Assembly: GCA_029207755.1 (NCBI GenBank)
Contig: JARCOQ010000071.1
Coordinates: 310,001 to 374,000, forward strand
Length of the DNA: 64,000 bases
From: Chamaea fasciata
Lineage: Eukaryota; Chordata; Aves; Passeriformes; Sylviidae
Reading direction: 5' to 3'
Within the stretch, counting starts at the first letter, position 1; every line of letters starts with the position of its first letter. This document shows, piece after piece, positions 9,651-21,809 of this stretch. Position numbers and translations under genes: made by a program. The notes beneath the pieces were generated by a model that made no database searches, had not been told where the DNA came from, and saw nothing but the letters and a program-made list of their open reading frames with translations.

Positions 9651-11471
9651 CTAGCACTGGTTATTATTCCCTTCCTGGACATACATGGTAGAGGTTCCTT
9701 CGAGGGAATCTGACACAGCATTCCCACCTCCGTAATACCTGGCAGCTTGCTCATGGGAGGCTGAGGCTACCTTCATTCTAGTGGAACTCCCTCTGTTAGC
9801 GTTTCTCTCCTTGAGCTCACGTACCCGTGCCGCCAGGACAGAAGTAGGTTTCCCATGCCACACTCCCATGTCCTCCCCATGGTCCCGCAGATAAAACCAC
9901 AGGTCAGCTCGAGGGGTGTGCCCTCTCTCTCTCGCTGGGGAATGTTGGGCTCTGATTCTGGGGCCTGTGACTCGCACCGGTGCTACATGGGAACTGTTCC
10001 TTCTCATCTCCTCTCTCATTTCCCTCATCTCCTCTTTGAGTTCCTTCACCACCGCAGAGACATGAGCCTGCATTGGACCACTGATCATACTTTCATAATT
10101 TCTGAGCTTGTTGGCAACAGAACCCACTGTCTCTCGGTTATCCTCGGCATTAATTGTTGCGATGAATGTGGCGTATTGGGATGGTCCATGAGTTGCCAGA
10201 TTCCACAACATGTGCCCTGTGCATTTAACCTTGTTGGGGTCATTATCATGCTGTCCGGTCCTCCCAAAAAGTACTTCCAATACTGCCACTTCTCTCAACT
10301 GTTGGATTCCTTCCTCAAGGGTCTTCCATCGCATTCTATTGTTGTGCTCTTGCATTCTGTCTCTGTGGACAAATCTCTCTCTCACACTCATTAGAAGTCG
10401 TTCCCAAAGGGGAAGGGGCCTTTGCTCTCTTACAAATACCTGATTTATACCTGAATCCTGGGTCAAGGGTCCCAAATTCCTTGCTTCAGCACTATCCAGT
10501 TGCACACCTGTACCCATAAGGTCCCAGACTCGAAGTAGCCAGGCTGTATAAGCCTCACGTCCTCGTCGTACAGTATCTTTTTGCAGATTACGTAGACTTT
10601 CATATGTCAGGGACTCAGTGATGATTTCAACCTGTGGCTCTTCTGTGGACTGTGAGGACCCTCCTTTCTTACCCTTAATATCAGGATCTGACGATTTCAC
10701 TTTACACTTCCTTGTTTCCACAGGGGCGACTGCTGCTGGCTGTGGCTGCCCTTGTGGTTCAGCTGGAACCTGGACAGTTGTAACGTCTGTGGGTTCCACT
10801 GCTGCACCGTCAGTCTCTGCCTTCTCGGGGCAGGGGGAGGGTTTTTCATGAGCTGGGGAAATGTACTCCTTCAGCATTTGGCCTATCTCTTTTACCAGAA
10901 CCTCAACCAAATCCGGGTGGGTCCTTTCTGAGGCAGGCTGTGGGGCAGAGTCAGGCTCTGGAGTATCATCCCTGTTCTGTGGGGTAGGTATCAGGGTGGT
11001 TATCCAGGTCAGTCTTCCCTTATCTCTGAATGCTAAATAGAATACGCATATTAGCAGCACCAGCCATTGTATAATATCATTAGCATTCAGAGAGGTTTTA
11101 AACCCTTCAAAAACTGGTGGGGCAGACCCAAAGAGATGGGTAAAGGGTTGGGAAAAAGAAACTTCCCCCGGTGTCATTTCCTCACAGTAGGTACCATTGT
11201 TAAAGTAACTCCAAAAACACACAGTTAGTGTACAATAGCCCTGAATCCATGTGCCTGCCTTCCAGAGGAAATTAAAAATCCATGAGTTCTTCACCTTATT
11301 AAGCCATAAAATAAACTGGATGACAGTCACAGTAGCCTTAGTTATAGGGCCCATGTTTAGATAAGGGCCTGCAAATGGAAGGAATACAGCCACAACCACA
11401 TGCCACCCAAACCAGGCTAAGTTAGACCACATGATGCAGCCTAATGAGGTTTTTATATCCAACGCACACAA
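9651..11471 (-). CDS. ERV-2 gag-like ORF, 606 codons, hydrophobic N-terminus
   Basis: An uninterrupted minus-strand frame begins 67 bases below the primer-binding site and ends just before the pol region, the position of gag. The N-terminal part is unusual for gag. It has hydrophobic stretches at roughly residues 15-40 and 40-60 and another near 135-150 (LVLLICVFYLAF), then a proline/glutamate-rich linker and, from about residue 300, a charged helical half ending in an R/E-rich region. No CCHC zinc knuckle is visible. Position and length fit class III ERV gag proteins. The ORF could begin at an internal methionine, or the N-terminal part could be a leader fused in frame. Confidence 0.6.
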   Translation of the reverse strand: MCALDIKTSLGCIMWSNLAWFGWHVVVAVFLPFAGPYLNMGPITKATVTVIQFILWLNKVKNSWIFNFLWKAGTWIQGYCTLTVCFWSYFNNGTYCEEMTPGEVSFSQPFTHLFGSAPPVFEGFKTSLNANDIIQWLVLLICVFYLAFRDKGRLTWITTLIPTPQNRDDTPEPDSAPQPASERTHPDLVEVLVKEIGQMLKEYISPAHEKPSPCPEKAETDGAAVEPTDVTTVQVPAEPQGQPQPAAVAPVETRKCKVKSSDPDIKGKKGGSSQSTEEPQVEIITESLTYESLRNLQKDTVRRGREAYTAWLLRVWDLMGTGVQLDSAEARNLGPLTQDSGINQVFVREQRPLPLWERLLMSVRERFVHRDRMQEHNNRMRWKTLEEGIQQLREVAVLEVLFGRTGQHDNDPNKVKCTGHMLWNLATHGPSQYATFIATINAEDNRETVGSVANKLRNYESMISGPMQAHVSAVVKELKEEMREMREEMRRNSSHVAPVRVTGPRIRAQHSPARERGHTPRADLWFYLRDHGEDMGVWHGKPTSVLAARVRELKERNANRGSSTRMKVASASHEQAARYYGGGNAVSDSLEGTSTMYVQEGNNNQC

Positions 11472-11537
11472 AAGAAAGTACTAGGTTAGTTAAGAACTGC
11501 TATTTCTCTTCCCTTTTCTTTTCTCAGTGCCCTCAAG

Positions 11538-11555
11538 CCCCACACTTGGGCGCCA
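11538..11555 (-). other. ERV-2 primer-binding site, tRNA-Lys-like
   Basis: Five bases downstream of the 5' LTR end, the minus strand reads TGGCGCCCAAGTGTGGGG. The first ten bases equal the start of the standard lysine-tRNA primer-binding sequence; the rest is a near match with a small disturbance. The LTR-adjacent position supports the call; the exact tRNA is inference. Confidence 0.65.
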
Positions 11556-11560
11556 AAATC

Positions 11561-12347
11561 TGTCTTGGTTTAGGAAGACAGGTATCTGCTAGGTAAAATT
11601 ACAATCAGAGGCTCTTTGGCAAAGATTTGGGAAATAGGAATAGCAGTTCTTTACTAGTATGTAATACAAAGCAAACAAACACAAAAAAACAAAAACTCCC
11701 CCCCCCACCAAACAACTACAGCATTAATGACAAATGACAACAGTACCAAGAACCTTGAGGGCTTTGTTTCACAAAACCCAGGGCAGTTTGGTTTCGGTGT
11801 CTCTGCAGGATCCTCAGAGCACCAAGCTGAAACAGTGGAAAAGTCCCGGGCTGGTAGCTGGGATGGCAGGGCGTCCCGGCAGGCAGGGGCAGGATGTCCC
11901 GGCAGCGCAGGGGGTGCAGGGTCACGCTGCAGCAAGAGGAGCAGCGCCGAAGGAGCCGAAGGCGAGGCAGAAATCGGCCCAGCTTCCACGAGTGGCAGAG
12001 AAAAACTCAGGATTCAGGTCGAACCGGTGATAGTAGATTTCCCAGGACTGGATCCCTTTGGCCACAGTGAAACTCCTCCAGCCAGCAACAGCCGTTCTCC
12101 GCTCGACGTGCTTTGCGGCGGCTGAGCTCCTCGAGGAGCGGCAGACACGCGTCTCCCGAACGCCGGAGAAAGAAAAGCACGCAGCTGCCTCAAGCTTTGT
12201 CTTTTACCTGCGTTATCTCCCCCTTCCACTTTTTGTCCACCTCTTTGTTTCGGTTAAGTACTCTCAAGTATCCAACACTTGGTCTCCTTGGTAACTTGTG
12301 AGGAAAAAATTCTTTAGAGAAAAAAAGAACAAACCCAACCCCCAACA
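11561..12347 (-). repeat. ERV-2 5' LTR
   Basis: Same TG...CA structure as the 5577-6358 LTR and aligned along its full length. The internal region starts just below 11561 with a primer-binding site. The upstream flank (12348 onward) bears no similarity to ERV-1, although the other end of this provirus sits inside ERV-1. Confidence 0.88.
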
Positions 12348-15300
12348 CCCTTGCAATCAGCAGATGTCCCAGCTCAAGGAAAATGGCTTGCAAGCCCAAA
12401 ACATTCACTTTCCCTGCCTCATTTCTTATGGTCTTACCAAGGAAATAGCCAGACTTGGATTGTGCTTAGTCTTTGCAATGAAGAAGTTGTTAATGCTGCG
12501 TTTTCATGCTCCCATCGTCGTTGTACTCCAAATGTCTGTTCTGTGGAATGGGCAGGATTAGGCTGTTTAAGACAAAGCCACTCCACATTTACAGTGCCTG
12601 TAAGGTCCACAGTAAGAGCCCTAAATGGAAGTATCGTTTTCAAGATGCCTTCTATTTTACAAGCAGCCAAACAGAAAATGAAACCCTGGGTTGAATTGTA
12701 GTCTTCCTGAAGGAAGTGTCAAAGCCTAACAAGGGAGCTTGACCCAGCTTTGTACTTGTTGTTGAGTGAAATAAACTTTAATTGTTAATGAATCCAAACA
12801 CTGTTAATGAATCCAATACTACTACTTTACTGAGAAAAGCTGTAATTACTGGACAATCCCCTGATTCTCAGCTGCTGTAAATCACTCTATCTTCACAGAA
12901 TGGAGAGGGGCACTTCATTTAACAACACTGAAGAATTAAGACAGGGAAATGGCGTAAAAATCAGAAACGATCTTAGAATTATAATCAGGGGAAACAGAGT
13001 AAAGAAAAACATGTAAAGTTGGGCATTGCTTCTGTGTGAAGAGAAGTTGTACATCCATGTACATGTAGTTGCATTAAGGAAAAGCATTAGTATTCAAGCC
13101 GAATGATGTCATGGAAAAACCGGATTGTTTTTTTTAGGCATGCAAAACTTCTGTCAGTTGAAAGGGGATAAGAACAGCATATTAATCTATTTCCCTCCTT
13201 ACCTGTTGTTTTGTGAAGTAGTTAGGATTGCTGGCATTATCCATCTGGAATTTTATGCCAGTGGCAGATCCCTGACTGTGATGGTAGAAGGGTAAGGACC
13301 TCATCCAAATGCATCAACAGGAATAGTGTTTCACTGCGAAGCTGCCAAGTATTTCAGACCGGTGCCTAATAATGCAAAACCTTGTTGTAAATATGCGTGA
13401 AGTGTAATTTATCTAATGTAATTATGAGATGTTTAGAGCCAGTCATTTGAAATAGACTCCACTCCTCTGTTAACTTTTGACATTGGAAGGACTGTAATCA
13501 TATTGCAGACCATCAGCCCTTGGATTAAAATTTCAACCTACAGTGAGCTTCAAACTGCTTTGCATTTACCCTTAGAAGAAAAGGGAGGTTGAATAATTTT
13601 TCTTACGTTGATTTATCTTAGGAAAATGGGTGTCAAGGTTCTGAATTACAGTAATTATTGTAAGCATGTAAAATATTATCAACTACAAGATCCACATGAT
13701 GTGGTGTGGATGGATTAGTGCACATGCTAAGACCAATTTGAGAACATTTCACTTTTTGCTACGTTTGCTAGGGCTAGTTGCATCCACTTAAAATACAGAT
13801 TGGCTCTAAAATGGCAGCAGTTTGCAGGTCCTAAGTGTTAGGACTTTGGTTAAAGCAAAAGGAACAAAATAATTCTTTTTCTTTTAGCTTGTCATGCAGT
13901 TTGTGCTGAGGCTTTCAGTAGTACTTTATTGTGACAGCTCATTTTCCTTTTCATTTGATGCCCTCATATACACCTTGTCACTCTATTGAACTAGAAAGAT
14001 TTAGTTTCTTAAAGAGCCTTCAATGAAGCTGTTATAAAGCCTTTTCTCAAAACAACATATATGGAGCCTGAACACATGAGATTACATTCTTTTAGTTTAT
14101 GTTGCTTTTTTGAGGAAATAAGAACAGGAGAGAGCAAGAGTTTATTGCTTAATAAGTATCAGCTATTTTCATAAAAAGGGTTCATAATTTTGAGTTTCAT
14201 TTTTATTTTGACCAGAACGCTTTTAGATAATAAATGTTGCAATTGAATCTTGTTTTTTTTAGGAAGTTGTTAAAACAAGCTAAATGCTTTCCATTTATGG
14301 ATAACAAACTGATGCTCTAAGTTTAGGAATTACTGTGCCAAAATTTGAGTATTTCTTTGATTTCCTTGTAACCTGTAAAACTGACTGTTTCTGGTTATTC
14401 TGGGACCTTTGAACTAGGGGTCTTACCTCAGGTGGGATGTCAAAAGAATATATAGATTGTGATGCTGTTTTCTCTCCATTACTAGGAACAGTTTTTGATC
14501 TGGGCAAGTTTGGATTCAGACAATGCCACTAGATTTCTACTTGAGAATCTGCCTTTTGTGGCCTGTTTTATGGGTATTTTCACTTTTTTCATTGCAAGTT
14601 TTTAGGATTTTCTAAGCGTGTGTTTCTAAAAGAGCAGCACCCAAATTAATTCCATCTTCTGAGTACATAAGAACTACTTTATGGCATTTTAACCTGCAAA
14701 CGCTATGATAGCGTGTGTGGAAATGGAATTTACCTCACTTGGTGGACTTGAAACATATCCCTAAGCAGTAATTGCAACATCTTATCAAATTGTCGAGCAG
14801 GAAACCAGCCTTTTTCTAAATGGCATTTTTATGAACTGTTTTAAGGACTGTTTACTGGAAAGCTGCCTAATCACTGCATTTCCTGGGTAATGACTGAAAT
14901 ATGTGTGCTGAATTAGTAGCAGGAAGATGCTCAACTACTCTGGCAGGGAACAGTTGATACTGCTTTTGCTAATGCATGTAAACCACAGAGAAAATTCTGA
15001 ATATGGAGAAAATTTTTATCAATAGCCCCATTTAATTGTATCCTTCATTTGAACGGTGCCTTGCTTCAGCGATTTTTAAGGAAATTATTGAGACTGTTTC
15101 TTAAGTGGTAGAAGTAATAATTAAAACCCGTCCATTAAAGCATTTGGGAATACATTTAATTGATAGAAAGATTAGGTATATCAGGGGAAAAATCCACTTT
15201 GCTGGCATTCTTCTGGTTTTGGGTCTTGGCAAAGGAACTAAAATGGGTTAAGAGGAAATTGCTTGTTCCACAGTGTGCTGTGTGTGGCTTCCTGGGGATT

Positions 15301-18300
15301 TTACCTTTACGGTGAGTGTTCCTCTGAACACAATGAAGCTGCAGGTGTGTGCTAAATCCAGTTAAGGAGATTTCCAGTCTAGTCTTTTGGCTCTGGAAGA
15401 GTCCCTAACTGAGCACTTGGGACATAGGATTGTCCAAAAGTGTCCCCATTGCACATTGCGAGGAATCCTGGTCTTCATTCTGCTGGTTTAGTTTGATGTT
15501 TCCATATTCTTCTAAAAAAGAATAATTGCTTTCTGTCCAGTGCCTGCATTCACAGCTGTCTGGTTTTTACCTTTTCTTCAGCTGCCTCTTCTCCACACAA
15601 GTGCCCTTGTCTACTTAACTCTTTCTTTTATGGCAGCTGTTCAATAGCTGGAGTTAAGCTTCTTGCCCTACTCTGAATTTCCAATTTCCCATTTGAGGAT
15701 GAGGCAATCACCGCTGACTTCCCAGAGGGCACTCCTTCGCTTAGTTATCCAGCTCTTAGCAGTTTGAAAGGGACAGAGAAATGGAAGGGAATAGCTTTGG
15801 TTCATAAATATTTTTGCATTAATAATAATTAAAGTTAAGATCAATGACTGTAGTACAGATGACTACCAATAGTGCTATATAGCCCCTTTGGGAACTGAAA
15901 TTGTGTGAAATAATTCAAAATAGCTTCCCTAGAATGGTTATTCTGTGAGCAGCAGTAGCTCTGTTTTAAGGCTGGCGTGGTGTCAGGAGGTCTCTGGGCA
16001 TGCCAGGAGTTTCAGGTTGCTCACTTTTCTTTTATTTTTGCCCGTCTCCAAGTGTTTCCATTCTACATTCGGTCTTCCTGAAAATATTTGTGTGTCTTCC
16101 TTCATTTGGACATTGCAAAGCATGACTGCTTTTGTGGAGGACTTTTCACCCTTTCCCAGTCTTGTGCCTTTTGTTTCTTTTGGATGTAAATCCAAGCAAG
16201 CTGCAAATCTTTTATATCTTATTGGGATTTAGCAGTGGTGTCAGCGAGTACAAAAAAGAGTTCAACATGTTTTATTGTTATCAAAAGCATTTCCAGGAGT
16301 GGGAATGAGGGATAGGAATCCAGGGCACAGGGATGGTGGATCCCTGTTTATCTCTGTAGTATTTTAGAGTGTGTTTCAGTGTATCCCTCAACCTCTTTTG
16401 CAAATATTGTTAAAAAGCCAGTGCTTCCCAAAGCAAGAAATAAACCCAGGAAAAAAAAAATCTCACAGTCTTATCACAGCATGCTTTTTCTTTCTTATAA
16501 AACCAACATAATCAAAACAAAAACCAACCAAACCAAAACCAAAACCAACAAAAAACCTCAAAAACTAACCAAGCAAAAAAACCCCCACCAAGCCCCCAAA
16601 AAACTAAAACAAAAAACCCCAAGCTTCTATCCAGTAAATAAGACTTAAGTTTTAAGATTTATAACTACAGAAGGTGTCTTGATCACAGCTGAAAGAGGTT
16701 GGTAGTTATGCACGGCAGGCCTGTGAATTCCTTAGCAAACCTATGATTTTCTTCTTTTCTGAAGTATGTCTGTGAAATGTTTTGGAGTTTTGTATTGGAA
16801 AATATTTTTCTGCAACACACATTTTAGTGGGAATAAATAAAAATGCCAACTAGTATAAAGATGGAATCATGTCTTTAGGAATTTATACTAGAATAATCTT
16901 GAATCTAGAGGAAACTTGAATGTGGGGAGGAGAGTGGAGGTATTGAAAACCTGAGAGGGTTTTTGCTCGCACCAGTTGTGTTTTCATGCTGTTTACTTGG
17001 GCTAATATAGTTCATGCTGCACTGCAAAACTTTTAGGTGCCTTCAGCATGTTGAATAAGAAGCTGTAGTTTTATAAAATAGCATTTATTTTGTTGTGGAT
17101 GGGCTGCTTTATCACCTACATACAAGGACTCGCAATCACATCCGTTGTATCTCATGTTAAACAAGGATTTAGGAGAACTCCATGGAGTTCAATGAGCCCA
17201 TTTCTAGCTGTGTTGACAGCAGATTTCTACCCAGATGCCGGATAAGCATACTTGGTATTTTGAAAAGTTTTTCCAGGCTCCAGCTCTTTTGAAGCAGGCA
17301 CTTAATGAGCTTCTGTGTATTTAGCAACCTTCATCAGATGCCTTTACATCAACTTGTGCAGGCTGCCTTTGGGCTCGTATGAAAAATCAGACGTACGTTC
17401 TAAAATGTGAGAATGCTTTTTTTCTCTGTGAATGTTTGAGGGATCTCGTGCTCTTTTTCCACAATTTAGTCGTTCAAGCCTGAGGTGCTCTGGTCCCAGG
17501 GAAGATCGATAGGATGTTGCCATTACGGCCGTGTCTGTCAATTACAGCCAGATTCAGGCGGTCAGGAAGGATTGTAAATTTGTGCCAACCAGTCACAGAT
17601 GTTCCAGCTGTGCAGACATGTGGCACTATTTATTCTACTCTTTTTTCATAAAGGCCACAGGGGGGAAAACATTGTCGCTACCCAGAGACTGCAGCCGTTC
17701 TCCTGAAAGCACCTTTCAATCTTCCTCTCCACGCTGGGATGATGGCATTGGGTCTTTTTAGCCCTCACATGTTTGTTTCAAACTCCCACAGCTCACAGAA
17801 TTAATTTCTTTTGGGAACACAATGTGGTGATGAGGCAGGTTATTCTGGCTGGGCTTTTCCTTTATCTGCTATACAAAGCAACTGATTCACTTTCTATTAA
17901 TTACCACCAGCTATGGGGACTGCCTGGTGTTTTTCCTTTGGACTTTCAGCCTTTTGAGCTCGTTCTCAGGTTTGCTGTTTGGAAAAGCAGAGATGACAGG
18001 AGCGGGAAGGAAGGATACAGGAGAAAGAGGCTGACTTACCCAAACCTTAAAGCACATCTCAGCTGGGAATGGTTATTGTGTGTGGAGCACTATATTTTAC
18101 TTATATGCAGCACAATGTTACTTGTCTCAACTTCCCTCCTCCCCCAACCCTATGAAAGGAAATTCTAAAAAATTGCTTTTTAACTAATTATAAGAAATCC
18201 AATAACACTAGCAGCTTATTTCTTTCTGACTAAATGTAATGACATTGGAGCATTGCTTCATCAGGAGAATGACCTAATACAATAGCTCATTGAACCATGA

Positions 18301-19566
18301 AAGATTCATTAAAACTACCTTGCAAGGGGATTTTTGGGCAATGTTTTATGTGGTGGACTTTTTTTCTTTTAAAAATAACTCCCAAGTCTAAAGCAGTTAC
18401 TGCATGTAGTTGTAATCAATTTCGTAACACTAGGCAACAGAACTGGTTTTAATTACCTCTTATGTTCTAAAGATGTTACAGAAAAATCCTCACAGCTGAG
18501 CTGCACTTCATTTGTTGGAGGCTGAGGTTTGCAGCCAGGTGACTTTGCAAAATACCCAGATGTTACACACTGGGATTTTGCACAAAACTTCAGGAGTTGG
18601 TGATAAGTTTCAAACTGCCAGAAAATTTCCATTTCCTGCTGACCTAAATGAAAAAATCTATCCCTTCCCTGAGATGTGAGTGGCAATGTGTCTGTACAGC
18701 TTTTAGAGTTGGTTTCTCACAAAGGGTGCATGATGCCCATTTGCCCCTCAGCTTTGTATCTATTACTAAATGATGCATTTTAAACTGTTCTTTGTATCCA
18801 TGATAACTGTGGGTTCTGAAACAGTAGAGACTTTAATACACTAAGCTTGAGGTATAAAAATGAGGCATCTGTCAGAAAAAAATACGGTCTGACTTACAAC
18901 CTCTATAATTAAGGTGTAAGGAAATCTCAAGCTGTTAAAATCTATTTTGAGCTACCCTAAAACATTACATCCAACAAGACAATATCCAATAACAGTAAGA
19001 GAAGGGGCAGAAGGTAAGATGATGGTTTGCAAATGCATAAAAAAAGGAACTAAAAAACTAGATATGGAATTCTAGAGTTCAGTTCAATTGATGTAACTGT
19101 CTCCATCATCCTTTCTGCTGCCAGTAGGAAAATGTCCAGAGCATGTGTTTAAGCAACACGCACTAAAGCCTGTGGGCATGTTTGACTCTTTCTGGCAGTG
19201 TGCACAAACCCAGGCTGCTTCCACAGGTGAGAGAGGTAAATGCTCTTTCCTCCTGAGATACATCTGAAAAAATCCTAAAAGGAGCACCTTGTAATCTGGG
19301 GAAAAACCAAAAGGTTTCTCTTTCTACTGAAATCTTGGAGTGAAATAAAAGGAACCTGCAGAAATCAGCCTCTCTCTTTCTTTACACTGAGTTACTGAGC
19401 CCTGCGCCTCTCAGGGTCGTTCACCTGCTGCCCCAAAGCGTTTCCTAGGTGTTCAAACAACAGCAACAACATTAAAATAGGAACTAACACTCAAATAACA
19501 GCAGTTCCCTGCTTTGGCAGGCTTTTCCCTCAGGGCAAACCATCTTTCGCCGCTTTTCTTTTGCAG
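12348..19566. other. Gene-poor AT-rich stretch
   Basis: No reading frame with domain character and no clear exon was found on either strand. The sequence is mostly single-copy in appearance, AT-rich and without CR1 or LTR signatures, as expected for intron or intergenic DNA. It includes an A/C-rich low-complexity block (about 16435-16625). Because an exon-like segment follows at 19567 on the + strand, some of this may be intron of that gene. Confidence 0.6.
16435..16625. repeat. A-rich low-complexity block (AAAACCAAACC-type)
   Basis: About 190 bp composed largely of A runs punctuated by CC or C. The 89-codon ORF spanning it is lysine/threonine/proline-rich and is a composition artefact. Confidence 0.85.
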
Positions 19567-19681
19567 CGCAGAAGAGCAGGAGAGGCTCAGGAGACAGAAG
19601 GACGATGATTTGGCCAAATTGCTGCCAAAAGCTGATGCCTTTAGTTTAAGGAATAAATACCTGTCCAAACTTGGAACTCAG
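19567..19681 (+). CDS. Isolated internal exon of an unidentified gene
   Basis: A pyrimidine-rich tract ending in TTTTGCAG precedes an open 115-bp segment, and CAG|GTATCA follows. The frame entering at the second base encodes 38 residues: a strongly charged helical start (EEQERLRRQKDDDLAKLL) and then PKADAFSLRNKYLSKLG. The composition is protein-like, unlike the surrounding AT-rich DNA, and both splice sites are good. I do not recognise the parent protein. No flanking exon was found within several kilobases, so it is either an internal exon of a long-intron gene or a relic. Confidence 0.55.
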
Positions 19682-21424
19682 GTATCACTGATTAAAAACC
19701 AGAATGTTGAGGGGTTTATTTAAAGGATTTGGTTGTTTTTACCAGCCAGCAACTCTACCTCTGAGTGAAATCCCTGGGATTTTTTCTCAGGAAGAAACCT
19801 CCCAGTAATGAAAAATCTAATGAAGAGAAAGGATTCGAAGGTTAGCCCATTTCAGAAGCTGAGGAATGTCTTGAATTTTATTTTTTTGCAGCTCCCAGCT
19901 CATTACTCCTCCTGTTTCTCAACCCTGGCCCACAGAAGTGTGTTGAAATAGCAGCTTGGCCCTGTGGAGAAGCAGGAATCCATCGAATTTCCTGGGACAC
20001 AGAGCCCAGCGCCAGCAGATGCTCCGTGCTTTGCGGCAAGCCTAGATCCTAGATTTCCAATATTGCCTAAAAACTCCTCCTTCCTGGACAATCCAGAGGA
20101 TCCTGATGGGGGATGGTGGCTCTGGTGGAACCTCTGAGTACCTGCTCCAGCCTCTTGGCTCTAATTACTCCGTGAGTAGCTGAGTCAGGGGCCAGGGGTT
20201 GCTCTCTGGCTGTGAAATGGGAAAATTCCATCAGGAAAGTGCTGGGATGAGCCTGGAGGGAGGTGGGGCTTCTCCAGCCTCTCCTTCTTGGACACCTTCC
20301 TTGCTCTGCTTCGTTTTTCTGGGGGAGGAAAAGGTGAGGAGAAGCTCCCCAGGGAATATTGCAGAGGAATCTCCAGTTCCAGAAGTACAAAAAGTGCCCA
20401 GCCTCAGGAATTTATCCCAGCTCAGGAACAGCACTAACCTCTCCAAGCCTGAACAATGTGAAAACCGATTTATTTTTTAAGACTTAGTGACTAAAACCAA
20501 TAAAAAGAGGTAATGCAAGGACTGGATTTTGCTTCCAGAGGGAAAAGCCTTGAATTCTATGCTGGAACTCATCATTTTCCCATCATTTCAGTGGGAAGCT
20601 CCTTGCTGAACAGGGACTTCCCAGGGCTCCTGCAGAGTGCACTTTGCTTTGCTTTCATTCCTCCTGGAGGTAATTGGATCAATTATCTCTGACCCGAGCT
20701 GAGCTTGCTGTAAAGGGGCAGGAGGTTTGTGGAGCCCCAGGAATGGGGAATATTCCTGGGATACTCCAGGAAATGTTCCTGGGATGGCTCCAGGGAATCC
20801 TGGTGTGCCACAAAAAGCTCAGGAGCCTTTGACGTTTGTTTGGCTGCAGGGAGAGGAGTCCGTTAGAATCAAAAAGCTGCATTTGGTGTAGAATATCCTG
20901 AATTTCATCGTTTCAATCTAAGCAGAACTCCCAGTCTTAAAGCTTGGTTTTAAAAGAGATTTTTGTGCAGTGGAGATTTCTTTGACGTGCCTGGAAAATT
21001 CTCATCTTCCCGAGGGACATTTTGAGTGAAAGTTCTGGATTCTGGAGGACAATGAGGGGACCCAAAGGAGCAGTTTGGGAGCTCCCTGTCCCCCTGAGCT
21101 GTCCTGGTCCTTTCTGGGCTCCTCGGGACCAGCCCTGAGGCTTTGATTGGACGCTTTCCTTGTGAATTTGGGGTGTTTTTTAAAGAAAACCTTTCGTTGG
21201 ACACTGTCACCCGTGCTTTTTGGTTGTTGAGGGTTCTGGTGTTGCCTTCGGAGGCTTTGGGAAGGGAACTTTATCCCAAGAAATCCTCCCTTTTCCAGGG
21301 ACCTCTCACTAGAGGTCAGCACTGCCATGTTGCCGGCTCGGGAATGTTGGATGGTTGGGATTAAAACCACCGAGGCTGCAGCTGCTGGGGCTTGTTTGGG
21401 TGCCTGATGTGCACCAGCCTTGGT
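19682..21424. other. Stretch with no recognised gene
   Basis: Non-coding in appearance. Short ORFs on both strands lack domain character or splice support. It could be intron downstream of the exon at 19567-19681 or intergenic DNA before the MROH gene's 3' end. Confidence 0.55.
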
Positions 21425-21570
21425 CCTGGCACGAGGTGCCCATCCTGGGGTGTCCATCCCTGGCAGTGTCCAAGGCCGGGCTGGACATTGGGGTTTGGAG
21501 CACCCTGACGTGGTGGAAGGTGATTTTGAAGGTCCTTCCAGCCCAAACCAGTCTGTGATCCCATGGAACC
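21425..21570 (+). mobile_element. CR1 LINE 3' tail
   Basis: Read on the + strand it contains the typical CR1 end phrases (GTGTCCAAGGCCGGGCTGGA, GAAGGTGATTTTGAAGGTCC, CTTCCAGCCCAAACCAGTC) and a degenerate TCTGTGATCCCATGG tail. It lies just beyond the polyadenylation signal of the MROH gene on the opposite strand. Confidence 0.8.
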
Positions 21571-21626
21571 GAGTCCAGTCTTTGGGAAAAGCACCTCAGT
21601 GCCTTCAATCAACTTCTCTTTGAATG

Positions 21627-21632
21627 TTTATT
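21627..21632 (-). terminator. Polyadenylation signal of the MROH-like gene
   Basis: AATAAA on the minus strand, about 180 bases downstream of the MROH stop codon at 21810-21812. Confidence 0.6.
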
Positions 21633-21809
21633 AATGGAAGGCAAAGCAAAGGGATGAGCTGGGAGGGAAAAAAGGGGAGGGGCATGGTCTGAGGGCTGAA
21701 GACATGGAGCTGTCAAAAGGGAGGAAGGGTGGAGGGAAAAGGGATGGACAGTGTAGCAAGGCAGGGAGAGGGTTGAAGGCACGGGAGCTTCCCACAGGCA
21801 TCAGCTGCA

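Larger units (their letters stand above)
5577..12347 (-). mobile_element. ERV-2: LTR-bounded ERV-L-like provirus without env
   Basis: Two similar LTRs (5577-6358 and 11561-12347) flank, in minus-strand order, a primer-binding site, a 606-codon gag-like ORF, a protease-RT-RNase H-integrase region and then the 3' LTR with no room for env (integrase stops at 6468, LTR starts at 6358). RT character and the lack of env fit the class III / ERV-L-like group. The flanks do not match: the left side is ERV-1 gag and the right side is unrelated DNA, and no target-site duplication is visible (TCCCCA against CCCTTG). Confidence 0.88.

Noticed and set aside
16379..16648. 89-codon Lys/Thr/Pro-rich ORF
   Set aside because: Low-complexity A-rich block.
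12348..19566. tRNA, snRNA or microRNA genes in the AT-rich stretch
   Set aside because: No cloverleaf or characteristic box elements were seen by eye; a covariance-model search would be needed and was not possible.
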